A stretch of 64,000 bases of DNA from Hyphomicrobiales bacterium (GTDB taxonomy: Bacteria; Pseudomonadota; Alphaproteobacteria; Rhizobiales; Xanthobacteraceae): contig JAFKKG010000014.1 of assembly GCA_017305715.1 (NCBI GenBank), forward strand, positions 62,001 to 126,000, given 5' to 3'. This document shows, one piece after another, positions 54,817 to 63,462 of this stretch (position 1 is the first letter of the stretch; each line of letters begins with the position of its first letter). Made by a program: the position numbers and the translations under genes. The notes beneath the pieces are model-generated. The model was not told the DNA's origin. It saw nothing but the letters and a program-made list of their open reading frames with translations, and searched no databases.

Positions 54817-55947
54817 ATGAGTGAGAAGAAGCCCGTCGTTGTCTATGGCGCTTCCGGCTACACTGGCCGGCTGGTGTGCGAATATCTGCGTGAGTACAAC
54901 ATCCCCTTCATCGCCGCCGGCCGAAGCGCCGAGAAGCTCAACGCCGCGATGAAGTCGAACGTGGCCGGCATCGAGACCGCCGACCATGAGGTGGTGGCGG
55001 TGCCGCACACCGTGTCCGCGCTGACCGAATTGTTCAAGGGGGCCTCGGTGGTGCTCAACACCGTGGGTCCCTTCGCCAAGTTCGGCGGCGAGGTGGTGCA
55101 GGCCTGCCTGGCTTCCAGGTGCCACTACACCGACACCACCGGCGAGCAGGACTGGCTGATCACGCTGGAGCAGGAGTGGGGTGCGAAGTTCGCCAATGCC
55201 GGCCTGTTGCTGGCGCCGGGCATCGCGCAGATGTACACCACCGGCGAGATCGCCGCGCAGCTCTGCCTGGAAACGCCCGGCCTCGACACGCTGGATATCG
55301 CCGTTTTCTGGGGCGGAAGCCCAACCATCGCCTCGACGCAGACCATCCTGGTCAACGCTGCGATGGCCAAGGCCTACTACCTGGAGCAGAACAAGTATGT
55401 CGAGCATCAGCCCGATGCCGGCCTCTACAGCCTTGCCATCCCCGGCCAGCACGAACTCGCTCTGGCGCTGCCCTGGGGCGGCACCTCACACCCGGTGTGG
55501 TTCAAGCGGGATCCGCGCGTGGCCAACGTCAAGGTCCTCGGCGGGGTCTTCAACCGCGCGCTGATGCAGGCGGTGCCGCAGATCGTCGCCGCCGCACTGG
55601 ATGCGACCAAGGACATGAGGCCCGACGACCGCTACGCCGCGCTGGCGCAGACCGCCGCCGGCGTGATGAACAGCATGCCGCCGCGCGAGAACCCCCGCGT
55701 CAACAAGTCGATGGATTCGGTGCATGCCTCCGGCCCGCTCGGTCGCGCGCACTGCGTCATCTACGGCAACAGCAACTACAAGCAGACCGGCCTGCTGCAG
55801 GCCTATGCCGCGGCACACCTGTTGCAGCAACCGCCCAAGCGCGTGGGCTTCGCCTCCGGCTGCCAGGCGTTCGGTCATCATGAGTTGCTCGGGCAGTTGC
55901 GCAGCTTCGGCCTGGTGAGCAAACCGATATTGACCGTGCACGACTAA
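54817..55947 (+). CDS. Saccharopine-dehydrogenase-like NAD(P)-binding protein
   Basis: 376 residues. The N-terminal Rossmann segment PVVVYGASGYTGRLVCEYLR (about 6-25) and ALTELFKGASVVLNTVGPFA (about 66-85) match the saccharopine dehydrogenase NADP-binding domain, also seen in trans-acyl enoyl reductases. HYTDTTGEQDWLI and GLLLAPGIAQMYTTGEIAAQ are distinctive, and the C-terminal half has no motif I know. The ATG follows tcggaggatcgtc. Middle gene of the TetR-controlled operon, so reduction of a hydrophobic acid or ketone is possible but not shown. Confidence 0.82.
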   Translation: MSEKKPVVVYGASGYTGRLVCEYLREYNIPFIAAGRSAEKLNAAMKSNVAGIETADHEVVAVPHTVSALTELFKGASVVLNTVGPFAKFGGEVVQACLASRCHYTDTTGEQDWLITLEQEWGAKFANAGLLLAPGIAQMYTTGEIAAQLCLETPGLDTLDIAVFWGGSPTIASTQTILVNAAMAKAYYLEQNKYVEHQPDAGLYSLAIPGQHELALALPWGGTSHPVWFKRDPRVANVKVLGGVFNRALMQAVPQIVAAALDATKDMRPDDRYAALAQTAAGVMNSMPPRENPRVNKSMDSVHASGPLGRAHCVIYGNSNYKQTGLLQAYAAAHLLQQPPKRVGFASGCQAFGHHELLGQLRSFGLVSKPILTVHD

Positions 55948-56007
55948 GCCTCAAGGCGGGTGACGTGATCATACGCGCCACCCGCCTCCGGCCCGCGGGG
56001 ATTGACC

Positions 56008-57537
56008 ATGCGCTTCATCGATTATCTCGACAAAGGCGCCTCGCTCGGCGCCGATGCGCCGTGCCTGACGATGGATGGCCGCGACCTCAGCTACCAGGAC
56101 GTCCAGCGGCTGAGCTACCGTATCGCGCGCGGGCTTGACCGCTCGACTATTGCGCCCGGCGAAAAGGTTGCGATCCTTTCCGGCAACGACCCGCTGGCCT
56201 TCGCCTGCGTGTTCGGCATTTCGCGGGCCGGCGCGGTGTGGTGCCCGATCAATCCGCGCAACGAGGCGGCCGAGAACAAGTTCATCCTCGACCAGTTCGA
56301 TTGCAGCCTGCTGCTGTTTCATTCTGACTTCGCCGCGATGGTCGAGGCGGTGCGGCAGGATTTGCCGAAGCTGAAGACGCTGATCTGCCTCGATACCGAG
56401 CTGCCGTTCGCGCCGTCATTCGACCGCTGGCTGGCCGGTCTTGCCGAGGATCCCTATCAACGTGAGACGATCGATGATCTCGTGATGATCCCGGGCACCG
56501 GCGGCACCACCGGCAAGCCCAAGGGCGTGATGCTGTCCGGCCGCAATATCGAGGCGATGACGGCGCTGACGCTGATGGGGTATCCGTTCAAGGACCGCCC
56601 GATCTATCTGGCGCTGGCGCCGCTGACGCATGCGGCGGGCGTGTTGTGTTTCCCGATCATGACGCTCGGCGGCCGCATCGTGATCATGCATCATCCGGAT
56701 ATCGGCGAGTTCCTCGACCTGATCGCGCGTTATCGCGTCACCCACACCTTCCTGCCGCCCACCGTGATCTACATGCTGCTCGACCATCCGCGGCTCGATT
56801 CCACCGATCTCGGCTCGCTGCAATGCTTCTGGTATGGCGCGGCGCCGATCTCGGCGACGCGGCTTGCGGAAGCGCTGCGGCGGATCGGGCCGATGGCGCA
56901 GCTGTTCGGTCAGACCGAGGCGCCGATGATGATCTCGATGATGGCGCCGGAGCAGCACTATCATCCCGACGGTTCCATCGCGATGGAGCGGCTGACTTCG
57001 GCCGGGCGGATCAGCCCGCTGGTTCAGGCTGGAATCATGGATGCCGACGGCAAGCTGCTGCCGGCGGGATCACGCGGCGAGATCGTGGTGCGTGGTTCGC
57101 TGGTGATGGAGGGCTACTACAAGAATCCGGAAGCCACCGCCGAGGCTTCGGCGCATGGCTGGCACCACACCGGCGACATCGGCTATATCGACGGCGACGG
57201 CTACCTCTTCATCGTCGACCGCGCCAAGGACATGATCATCACCGGTGGCTTCAACGTCTATTCGATCGAGGTCGAGAACGCGTTGCGGGCTCATGAAGCG
57301 GTGCAGGACTGCGCGGTGATCGGATTGCCTGACGACAAATGGGGCGAGCGCATCGTCGCCGTGGTGCAGCCCCGCGCCGGGCAGCAAATCGACGCAACCG
57401 CGCTGGCCGCGTTCGTCAAGCAGCAGATCGGCAGCATCAAGACGCCGAAGCAGATCGAGGTCTGGGACGACCTGCCGCGCTCCAGGGTAGGCAAGGTGCT
57501 GAAGCCCGACATCCGGGCGCGGCTGGCCGATCGTTAG
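56008..57537 (+). CDS. AMP-dependent synthetase/ligase (acyl-CoA synthetase type)
   Basis: 509 residues. It activates a carboxylate to acyl-AMP and acyl-CoA. The AMP motif is PGTGGTTGKPKGVMLSGRN (about residues 162-180), the adenine/hinge region HTGDIGYIDGDGYLFIVDRA then KDMIITGGFNVYSIEVEN, and the catalytic C-terminal Lys is in RSRVGKVLKPDIR. The ATG at 56008 follows gcggggattgacc; TTG at 56002 would be the alternative. Last gene of the operon after the SDR and saccharopine-like genes; the acid is unknown. Confidence 0.92.
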   Translation: MRFIDYLDKGASLGADAPCLTMDGRDLSYQDVQRLSYRIARGLDRSTIAPGEKVAILSGNDPLAFACVFGISRAGAVWCPINPRNEAAENKFILDQFDCSLLLFHSDFAAMVEAVRQDLPKLKTLICLDTELPFAPSFDRWLAGLAEDPYQRETIDDLVMIPGTGGTTGKPKGVMLSGRNIEAMTALTLMGYPFKDRPIYLALAPLTHAAGVLCFPIMTLGGRIVIMHHPDIGEFLDLIARYRVTHTFLPPTVIYMLLDHPRLDSTDLGSLQCFWYGAAPISATRLAEALRRIGPMAQLFGQTEAPMMISMMAPEQHYHPDGSIAMERLTSAGRISPLVQAGIMDADGKLLPAGSRGEIVVRGSLVMEGYYKNPEATAEASAHGWHHTGDIGYIDGDGYLFIVDRAKDMIITGGFNVYSIEVENALRAHEAVQDCAVIGLPDDKWGERIVAVVQPRAGQQIDATALAAFVKQQIGSIKTPKQIEVWDDLPRSRVGKVLKPDIRARLADR

Positions 57538-57539
57538 GG

Positions 57540-57642
57540 CATCCCGGGCATATTGGTTGTCGAGCGCGAGCAGGGCCTTGCCGAGCGAAGTGTCCGGCGA
57601 TGCTTCCGCAGCAGTAACCGGCAGCACTTTCTGGTCGCTCAT
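57540..57642 (-). pseudogene. Possible truncated 5' gene remnant
   Basis: The minus-strand frame opens with MSDQKVLPVTAAEASPDTSL and GKALLALDNQYAR. It is preceded by cagggacgaacggc, a plausible Shine-Dalgarno, then runs into the 3' end of the acyl-CoA synthetase gene. That looks like the first about 34 codons of a gene whose rest was lost. LLALDNQYAR faintly recalls the opening of GNAT-type proteins, but I cannot assign it. Confidence 0.3.
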
Positions 57643-57678
57643 GCCGTTCGTCCCTGGGTACGCGGATTGACGCCGGCC

Positions 57679-57719
57679 AAAAAAATACGCGGGCCGTCCC
57701 GATCGGAGGCCCGCGTATT
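57679..57719 (-). terminator. Intrinsic terminator of the hsp20-DUF1150 operon
   Basis: AATACGCGGGCC (57684-57695) and GGCCCGCGTATT (57708-57719) are perfect 12-base arms around a 12-base loop; on the minus strand the stem is followed by a run of T (tttttttgg). It ends the transcript about 106 bases after the DUF1150 stop. Confidence 0.85.
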
Positions 57720-57824
57720 GTAAATTCTCTTCGCGGTCGCCGCGACCGCCATCAAGCCTCGATCAGCGACACTGGATCAGTGACAGCAGCACGCGCTGTG
57801 TCAGCGACACCGGCAAGTGGCGGG

Positions 57825-58091
57825 TCAGTGCACGCTGACGGCCTGCAGTTCGTTGCTCCATGCGTTGGCGACGGCTGCCTCGCGGCTGTCGGTCAGCATG
57901 ATCGGGGTGCCGTCGGCGGCATGCAAGGCGAACAGTTTCAATCCCGGCGCGATCTTCGGCGCCTGCGGAAACAGTCCCGGCACATCCTCGGAACGGACTT
58001 GCTTTACATAGGCGATATGCCCCTCACCAAGATGGGCCAGCGCCTCGACAGAAACCTTTTCAGGTTCGAACGTCACATTCACATCACTCAT
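57825..58091 (-). CDS. DUF1150 small protein
   Basis: 88 residues, normal for DUF1150. It has VSVEALAHLGEGHIAYVKQV, IAPGLKLFALHAADGTPIML and TDSREAAVANAWSNEL, the family core. The ATG follows aaggagtcgagacc. It is the second gene after hsp20 (50 bp), a pairing common in alphaproteobacteria, so a role with the small chaperone under heat is likely but untested. Terminated by the hairpin at 57679. Confidence 0.93.
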   Translation of the reverse strand: MSDVNVTFEPEKVSVEALAHLGEGHIAYVKQVRSEDVPGLFPQAPKIAPGLKLFALHAADGTPIMLTDSREAAVANAWSNELQAVSVH

Positions 58092-58141
58092 GGTCTCGAC
58101 TCCTTTAGGAGACTAAGCGGTCGAGTCCGCTCCTGGTTTCA

Positions 58142-58567
58142 TTATTCGTGCTCATTGATAGCAATTGTCTTAATGACCCTTTCAGGTTCCGGCCTGGCCA
58201 GGTCGATCGACAACAGCCCGTTTTTCAGATCCGCGCCCAGCACATGCATCCCCTCCGCCAGCACGAAGGTGCGCTGGAAGTGGCGCGCGGCGATGCCGCG
58301 ATGGATGTACTGCCGGGCCTTGTCGTCCTGCTGGCGGCCCCGGATCACGAGCTGGTTTTCCTCAATGGTCACATCGAGTTGATCGCGGGTAAACCCGGCC
58401 ACCGCCAGCGTGATGCGCAGCTTTTCGGGCTGCCCATTGCTGCGGTCGCAGCGCTCGATGTTGTAGGGAGGATAGCCGTCGGCGCCTTTGACGACGCGAT
58501 CGAGCGCACGCTCGATTTCGTCGAACCCAAGCAGGAACGGACTGGATAACGAAGGAACACGAGACAT
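58142..58567 (-). CDS. Small heat-shock protein, Hsp20 (class A type)
   Basis: ATP-independent holdase that keeps unfolded proteins refoldable. 141 residues. N-terminal arm MSRVPSLSSPFLLGFDEIER, alpha-crystallin domain about 37-135 (PYNIERCDRSNGQPEKLRIT, LDVTIEENQLVIRGRQQDD, GADLKNGLLSIDLARPEPER) and the short tail with VIKTIAINE. This class is known in Bradyrhizobium to be thermometer controlled; here a ROSE-like leader and an RpoH promoter precede the ATG. Confidence 0.97.
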   Translation of the reverse strand: MSRVPSLSSPFLLGFDEIERALDRVVKGADGYPPYNIERCDRSNGQPEKLRITLAVAGFTRDQLDVTIEENQLVIRGRQQDDKARQYIHRGIAARHFQRTFVLAEGMHVLGADLKNGLLSIDLARPEPERVIKTIAINEHE

Positions 58568-58647
58568 TACAAAGTCCTCTCGAAGCGACTTTGAGGGGCC
58601 CTTGCGGCACCCCATTTGACTGGCCGGCGGATTTGCTGCCCGGTCAC
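58568..58647 (-). promoter_or_regulatory. ROSE-like RNA thermometer in the hsp20 5' leader
   Basis: The last hairpin reads, on the minus strand, CAAAG-TCGCT-TCGAG-AGGA-CTTTG (58593 down to 58570). The outer 5-base stem is perfect, and TCGCT pairs with the Shine-Dalgarno AGGA leaving one G bulged, exactly the ROSE signature (U-Y-G-C-U opposite AGGA). The Shine-Dalgarno is seven bases before the ATG. A second GC hairpin (ggggtgcc gcaa gggcccc) lies upstream. The leader is about 80 nt from the inferred start of transcription. Confidence 0.75.
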
Positions 58648-58653
58648 ACAGCA

Positions 58654-58682
58654 ATATGGGGGTGATTTGGGGAGGGTTCAAG
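58654..58682 (-). promoter_or_regulatory. RpoH (sigma-32) promoter of hsp20
   Basis: On the minus strand CTTGAA (58682-58677) and CCCCATAT (58661-58654) are separated by 15 bases, close to the enterobacterial heat-shock consensus (CTTGAA, 13-15, CCCCATNT). Transcription would begin near 58647. Confidence 0.75.
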
Positions 58683-58728
58683 CACCTCTGGCCGCTGCGT
58701 AAATCGGCCGCAACGGCCCGTTTTCGGG

Positions 58729-58823
58729 TCGTTCCGGGGCGCCAAGCGAACCCGGAACCTCGAGATTCCCGGTGCGCTATCGCGCATCTGAGGTCTGGTC
58801 CTGCGGACCATCCCGGAATGCCG
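58729..58823. repeat. Palindromic intergenic repeat family D, copy 2
   Basis: gtcgttccggggcgcc, then a middle with cccggaacctcgagattccc, then accatcccggaatgccg; related to 13679-13759 by the shared cggaa.ctcgagattc core. It separates the hsp20 promoter from the ugpC stop codon. Confidence 0.6.
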
Positions 58824-58826
58824 GAA

Positions 58827-59918
<1,092 letters not shown>

Positions 59919-59946
59919 ATCGCTACTTTCGAAGAACGCGGAAGAA

Positions 59947-60040
59947 CGCGAATGGCGAATGGCGAGTAGCGAATGGGGAAGAGAATTCCTGTCCCGCGTT
60001 CGCCGCCTTTTTCCCTATTCGCCATTCGCCGCTCGCCATC
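59947..60040. repeat. Imperfect inverted repeat with 'gaatggcg' tracts between ugpE and ugpC
   Basis: The left arm has gcgaatggcgaatggcgagt then agcgaatgggg; the right arm has ccctattcgccattcgccgc then tcgccat. Each arm is a tract of short tandem units, so the RNA can fold into a long hairpin. Confidence 0.7.
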
Positions 60041-60042
60041 AC

Positions 60043-60891
60043 TCACTTTTCCGTCTCGACCAGTCCGCGCACGAACAAGCGCTGCATGAACACGACAACG
60101 GCCACCGGCGGCAGCATCGCGAGGATGGCGGTTGCCATCGCCAGCTGCCATTCGGCCAGTTCGTCGGTTGTGTAGAGCATCTTCTTGATGCCGGTGACGA
60201 TGGTCTGCATCGAATCCTGCGTGGTGATCAGCAGCGGCCACAGATACTGGTTCCAGCCATAGATGAACTGGATCACGAACAAGGCTGCGATCGTCGTCAC
60301 CGACAGCGGCAGCAGGGTGTCCCAGAAAAACCGGAAGGGGCCTGCGCCGTCGATCCGCGATGCTTCCAATAGCTCCTCCGGGATCGTCATGAAGAATTGC
60401 CGGAACAGCAGCGTTCCGGTAGCGGAGGCGATCAGCGGCATGATCAGCCCGGCATAGGTGTCGAGCATGTGCAGGTCGGCGATCACCTTGTAGGTCGGAT
60501 AGATGCGCACCTCGACCGGCAGCATCAGGGTGACGAAGATGATCCAGAACGCGGTCTTGCGGAACGGAAAGCGGAAATACACCACGGCGTAGGCGGACAG
60601 GATCGAAATGAAGATCTTGCCGAGCGCGATGCCGGTCGCCGAGATGAACGAGTTCAGCAGCATCTGGCCGACCGGCTCGCGGATCGCGCGCGATCCGCCG
60701 ACGAAAACGGCGCGGTAGTAATTATCGAGCGCGTGGCCGCCCGGGGTCAGCGGCATGTTGCCGCCGACCACGGTCGCGGCGTCATGGGTGGAAGCGATCA
60801 GCGCCAGATAGACCGGGAAGGCGACGATGAAGACGCCGAGTGTCAGGATCGCGTAGGCGATGATGTCGTTCCACGGGCGGTGCTCGACCAT
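60043..60891 (-). CDS. ugpE: Glycerol-3-phosphate-type ABC importer permease UgpE
   Basis: 282 residues, six helices. It carries the EAA loop SRIDGAGPFRFFWDTLLPLS (about residue 180), where the ATPase docks. The N-terminal helix is IIAYAILTLGVFIVAFPVYL. The start overlaps the ugpA stop by one base. Function from family and operon; the ligand could be glycerol-3-phosphate or a related polyol phosphate. Confidence 0.92.
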   Translation of the reverse strand: MVEHRPWNDIIAYAILTLGVFIVAFPVYLALIASTHDAATVVGGNMPLTPGGHALDNYYRAVFVGGSRAIREPVGQMLLNSFISATGIALGKIFISILSAYAVVYFRFPFRKTAFWIIFVTLMLPVEVRIYPTYKVIADLHMLDTYAGLIMPLIASATGTLLFRQFFMTIPEELLEASRIDGAGPFRFFWDTLLPLSVTTIAALFVIQFIYGWNQYLWPLLITTQDSMQTIVTGIKKMLYTTDELAEWQLAMATAILAMLPPVAVVVFMQRLFVRGLVETEK

Positions 60892-61772
60892 CAGTACTGC
60901 ACCTTGCGCTCGACGTATTTGAATTGCACCGCTGTCAGCGCGATCACGATCACCATCAGCACCACCGACTGCGCGGCCGAGCCGCCGAGATCGCCGCCGA
61001 GCCTGCCGTCGGCAAACACCTTGTAGACCATCGTGGTGGTGGCGCCGGCCGGGCCGCCGCCGGTCACGGCGTCGATGATGCCGAACGTGTCGAAGAAGAC
61101 GTAGACGACGTTGACGACCAGAAGGAAGAACGTGGTCGGCGACAGCAGCGGGAAGGTGATGGTCCAGAACCGCCGCATCGGACCCGCGCCGTCGATCGCG
61201 CCGGCTTCCAGCACGCTTTTCGGGATCGACTGCAGGCCCGCCAGGAAGAACAGGAAGTTATAGGAGATCTGTTTCCACACCGCGGCCATGACCACCAGGA
61301 TCATGGCGTGGGTGCCGTTGAGCAGCGGATTCCAGTCGAAATTCATCCAGCGCAGCGGCCGCGCCAGCGTCCCCAGCGTCGGATGGAACATGAAGATCCA
61401 CAACACGCCGGCGACCGCGGGCGCCACCGCATAGGGCCAGATCATCAGCGTCTTGTAGGCGCCGGCGGCTTTCAGGTTCTTGTCGGCCTGGGTCGCGAAC
61501 AGCAAGGCGATGGAAAGCGACAAGGCCGCGACCAGCGACGAGAACACCAGCGTGGTCAGCATCGATTTGTAATAGCCGGGATCGGCGAACAGGCTCTGGT
61601 AATTTTCCAGCCCGACAAATTCGGAATTCAATCCGAACGCGTCCTCGCGCAGGAAGGATTGCCGGACGGCCTGGCTCGCAGGCCAATAGAAGAAAACGAA
61701 TGTGATGATGAGCTGCGGTACGAGCAGCAAATAGGGAAGCAGCCTGTTGTTGAAGACGACCGACTTTTCCAT
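60891..61772 (-). CDS. ugpA: Glycerol-3-phosphate-type ABC importer permease UgpA
   Basis: 293 residues, six helices. EAA loop [20 protein letters not shown] at about residue 190. N-terminal [20 protein letters not shown] and the last segment [20 protein letters not shown] are typical of UgpA. Separated from ugpB by a large palindromic repeat (61783-61870). Confidence 0.93.
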   Translation of the reverse strand: MEKSVVFNNRLLPYLLLVPQLIITFVFFYWPASQAVRQSFLREDAFGLNSEFVGLENYQSLFADPGYYKSMLTTLVFSSLVAALSLSIALLFATQADKNLKAAGAYKTLMIWPYAVAPAVAGVLWIFMFHPTLGTLARPLRWMNFDWNPLLNGTHAMILVVMAAVWKQISYNFLFFLAGLQSIPKSVLEAGAIDGAGPMRRFWTITFPLLSPTTFFLLVVNVVYVFFDTFGIIDAVTGGGPAGATTTMVYKVFADGRLGGDLGGSAAQSVVLMVIVIALTAVQFKYVERKVQY

Positions 61773-61782
61773 CTAATGCCTT

Positions 61783-61870
61783 CGTCATTGCGAGCGAAGC
61801 GAAGCAATCCATGGCGGCGGCACGGCCGGATCAATGGATTGCTTCGTCGCTTGCGCTCCTCGCAATGACG
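61783..61870. repeat. Palindromic intergenic repeat family F, copy 2
   Basis: Outer arms cgtcattgcgagcgaag / ctcctcgcaatgacg and inner gaagcaatccat / atggattgcttc. Same element as 38290-38375. It lies inside the ugp operon between ugpB and ugpA, so the ugp mRNA would fold a large hairpin there. Confidence 0.8.
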
Positions 61871-61888
61871 CCCCCCGGGGCGCCTGCC

Positions 61889-63202
61889 CTACTTTGCCGT
61901 CTTTTCGAACGTTCGCAACATCGCGTTGCCCTTGGCGACGGCCTCATCAAGCGCTTGCTGGGCGGTTTTTTGCCCCGCGAGGGCCGCTTCGATCTGCTCG
62001 GCCCAGACGTCGCGCATCTGCACCATGTTGCCGAAGCGCAGGCCGCGCGAATTCTCGGTCGGCTCCTTGTTGGTGAGCTCCTTGAGCGGCGTCTGCAGCG
62101 TCGGATTCTTCTCATAGAAGCCGTCCTTGATCGACTTCTCGTAGGCTGCCTTGGTGATCGGCAGGTAGCCGGATTCCTGGTGCAGCTTGGCCTGGCGGTT
62201 GGTGTCGGACAGGAAGGTGAAGAATTTCGCCACGCCCTTGTATTCGTCGGATTTCTTGCCACCCATCACCCACAGCGACGCGCCGCCGATGATCGAGTTC
62301 TGCGGTGCGCCGGCCGCATCCGGATAATAGGGCATCGGCGCCGAGGTGAAGTCGAATTTGGCGGTGCTCTTGGCGGTCGCGTAATAACCCGACGAGGTCA
62401 GGAAGATCGCGCACTCGCCCGAAGCGAAGCGGGCCTCGCTCTTATTTTCGCGGCCGGAATAGTCGTAGGTCTTGTCCTTCTGCAGGTCGATCAGGTTCTG
62501 CAGATGCTTCACATGGAGCGGCGAGTTGAAGCTCAGGACCGTGTCGAAACCATCGAGGCCGTTGGCCTTGCTTCCGATCGGCACATTATGCCAGGCGGAA
62601 AATTGTTCGATGTGGGCCCAGGTCGCCCAGGCATTGGAGAAGCCGCAGGTGTTATGTCCGGCCGCCTTGAGCTTCTTGGCGGCATCGAACACGTCCGGCC
62701 AGGTTTTTGGAATCTCGGCGACACCGGCCTTCTTCAACTCGTCCTTGTTGATCCACATTACCATCGAGGAGGAATTGAAGGGGAACGACAGCATGTCGCC
62801 CTTGGCGGTGGAATAGTAGCCGGTGATCGCCGGCAGATAGGCCTTGGGGTCGAACGGCTCGCCCGCGTCCTTCATCAATTGGTAGACTGGCTTGATCGCG
62901 CCGGTGGCGCTCATCATGGTCGCGGTGCCGACTTCGAACACCTGAATGATGTGCGGCGCGGTGCCGGCGCGAAATGCGGCGATGCCCGCATTCATGGTGT
63001 CGGGGTAGCTGCCTTTGAAGGTGGGGACGACCTTGTAGTCGGACTGGCTGGCGTTGAACTCTTCGGCGAGCTTGTTGACGATGTCGTTGTTGCCGCCGGT
63101 CATCGCATGCCACCACTGGATTTCGGTCACAGCGTAGGCCGGCGTGGCGAGCGCGAGCGCAACAGTCATGCTCGCTGCGACGCCGAATTGTCGAAATGCC
63201 AT
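61889..63202 (-). CDS. ugpB: Glycerol-3-phosphate-type periplasmic binding protein UgpB
   Basis: 437 residues. Signal peptide MAFRQFGVAASMTVALALAT to AYA, then mature VTEIQWWHAMTGGNNDIVNK, the WWHAM family motif. SYPDTMNAGIAAFRAGTAPH and KFFTFLSDTNRQAKLHQESG also match UgpB/extracellular solute-binding family 1. The start at 63202 follows tggaggaaatac, a strong ribosome site, although the frame is open further upstream. First gene of ugpBAEC. Confidence 0.95.
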   Translation of the reverse strand: MAFRQFGVAASMTVALALATPAYAVTEIQWWHAMTGGNNDIVNKLAEEFNASQSDYKVVPTFKGSYPDTMNAGIAAFRAGTAPHIIQVFEVGTATMMSATGAIKPVYQLMKDAGEPFDPKAYLPAITGYYSTAKGDMLSFPFNSSSMVMWINKDELKKAGVAEIPKTWPDVFDAAKKLKAAGHNTCGFSNAWATWAHIEQFSAWHNVPIGSKANGLDGFDTVLSFNSPLHVKHLQNLIDLQKDKTYDYSGRENKSEARFASGECAIFLTSSGYYATAKSTAKFDFTSAPMPYYPDAAGAPQNSIIGGASLWVMGGKKSDEYKGVAKFFTFLSDTNRQAKLHQESGYLPITKAAYEKSIKDGFYEKNPTLQTPLKELTNKEPTENSRGLRFGNMVQMRDVWAEQIEAALAGQKTAQQALDEAVAKGNAMLRTFEKTAK

Positions 63203-63338
63203 GTATTTCCTCCAGGTTGGGGTCGCCATCTTCGTTTCGCGCGATAACAGCGCCGGATGACGTATAAATGACCGTATAAGCGAAAGCATGCTAGTGGGGA
63301 AGCGGCGCCAGAGGGAAGCCGGAAAATAGGCGGAGGCA

Positions 63339-63459
63339 ATCGTCGCCCCGGCGAAAGCCGGGGCCATGATCACCGTGCTTGGTGTTGGCATAGATGATCG
63401 CCACCGTGCCACAAACAAAGGCTGCGGCGTATGGGCCCCGGCTCAAGGCCGGGGCGATG
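63339..63459. repeat. Palindromic intergenic repeat family E, copy 3
   Basis: Outer arms atcgtcgccccggcgaaagc and gccggggcgat with a middle containing ggtgttggcatagatgatcg. It shares its arm style with 42267-42394. It lies between the CoA-transferase stop and the ugpB promoter region. Confidence 0.65.
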
Positions 63460-63462
63460 CGT

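Noticed and set aside
63404-63420. Reverse-strand TGGCACGG near the ugp promoter
   Set aside because: No TTGC-like -12 block follows at the right distance, and it falls within a repeat.
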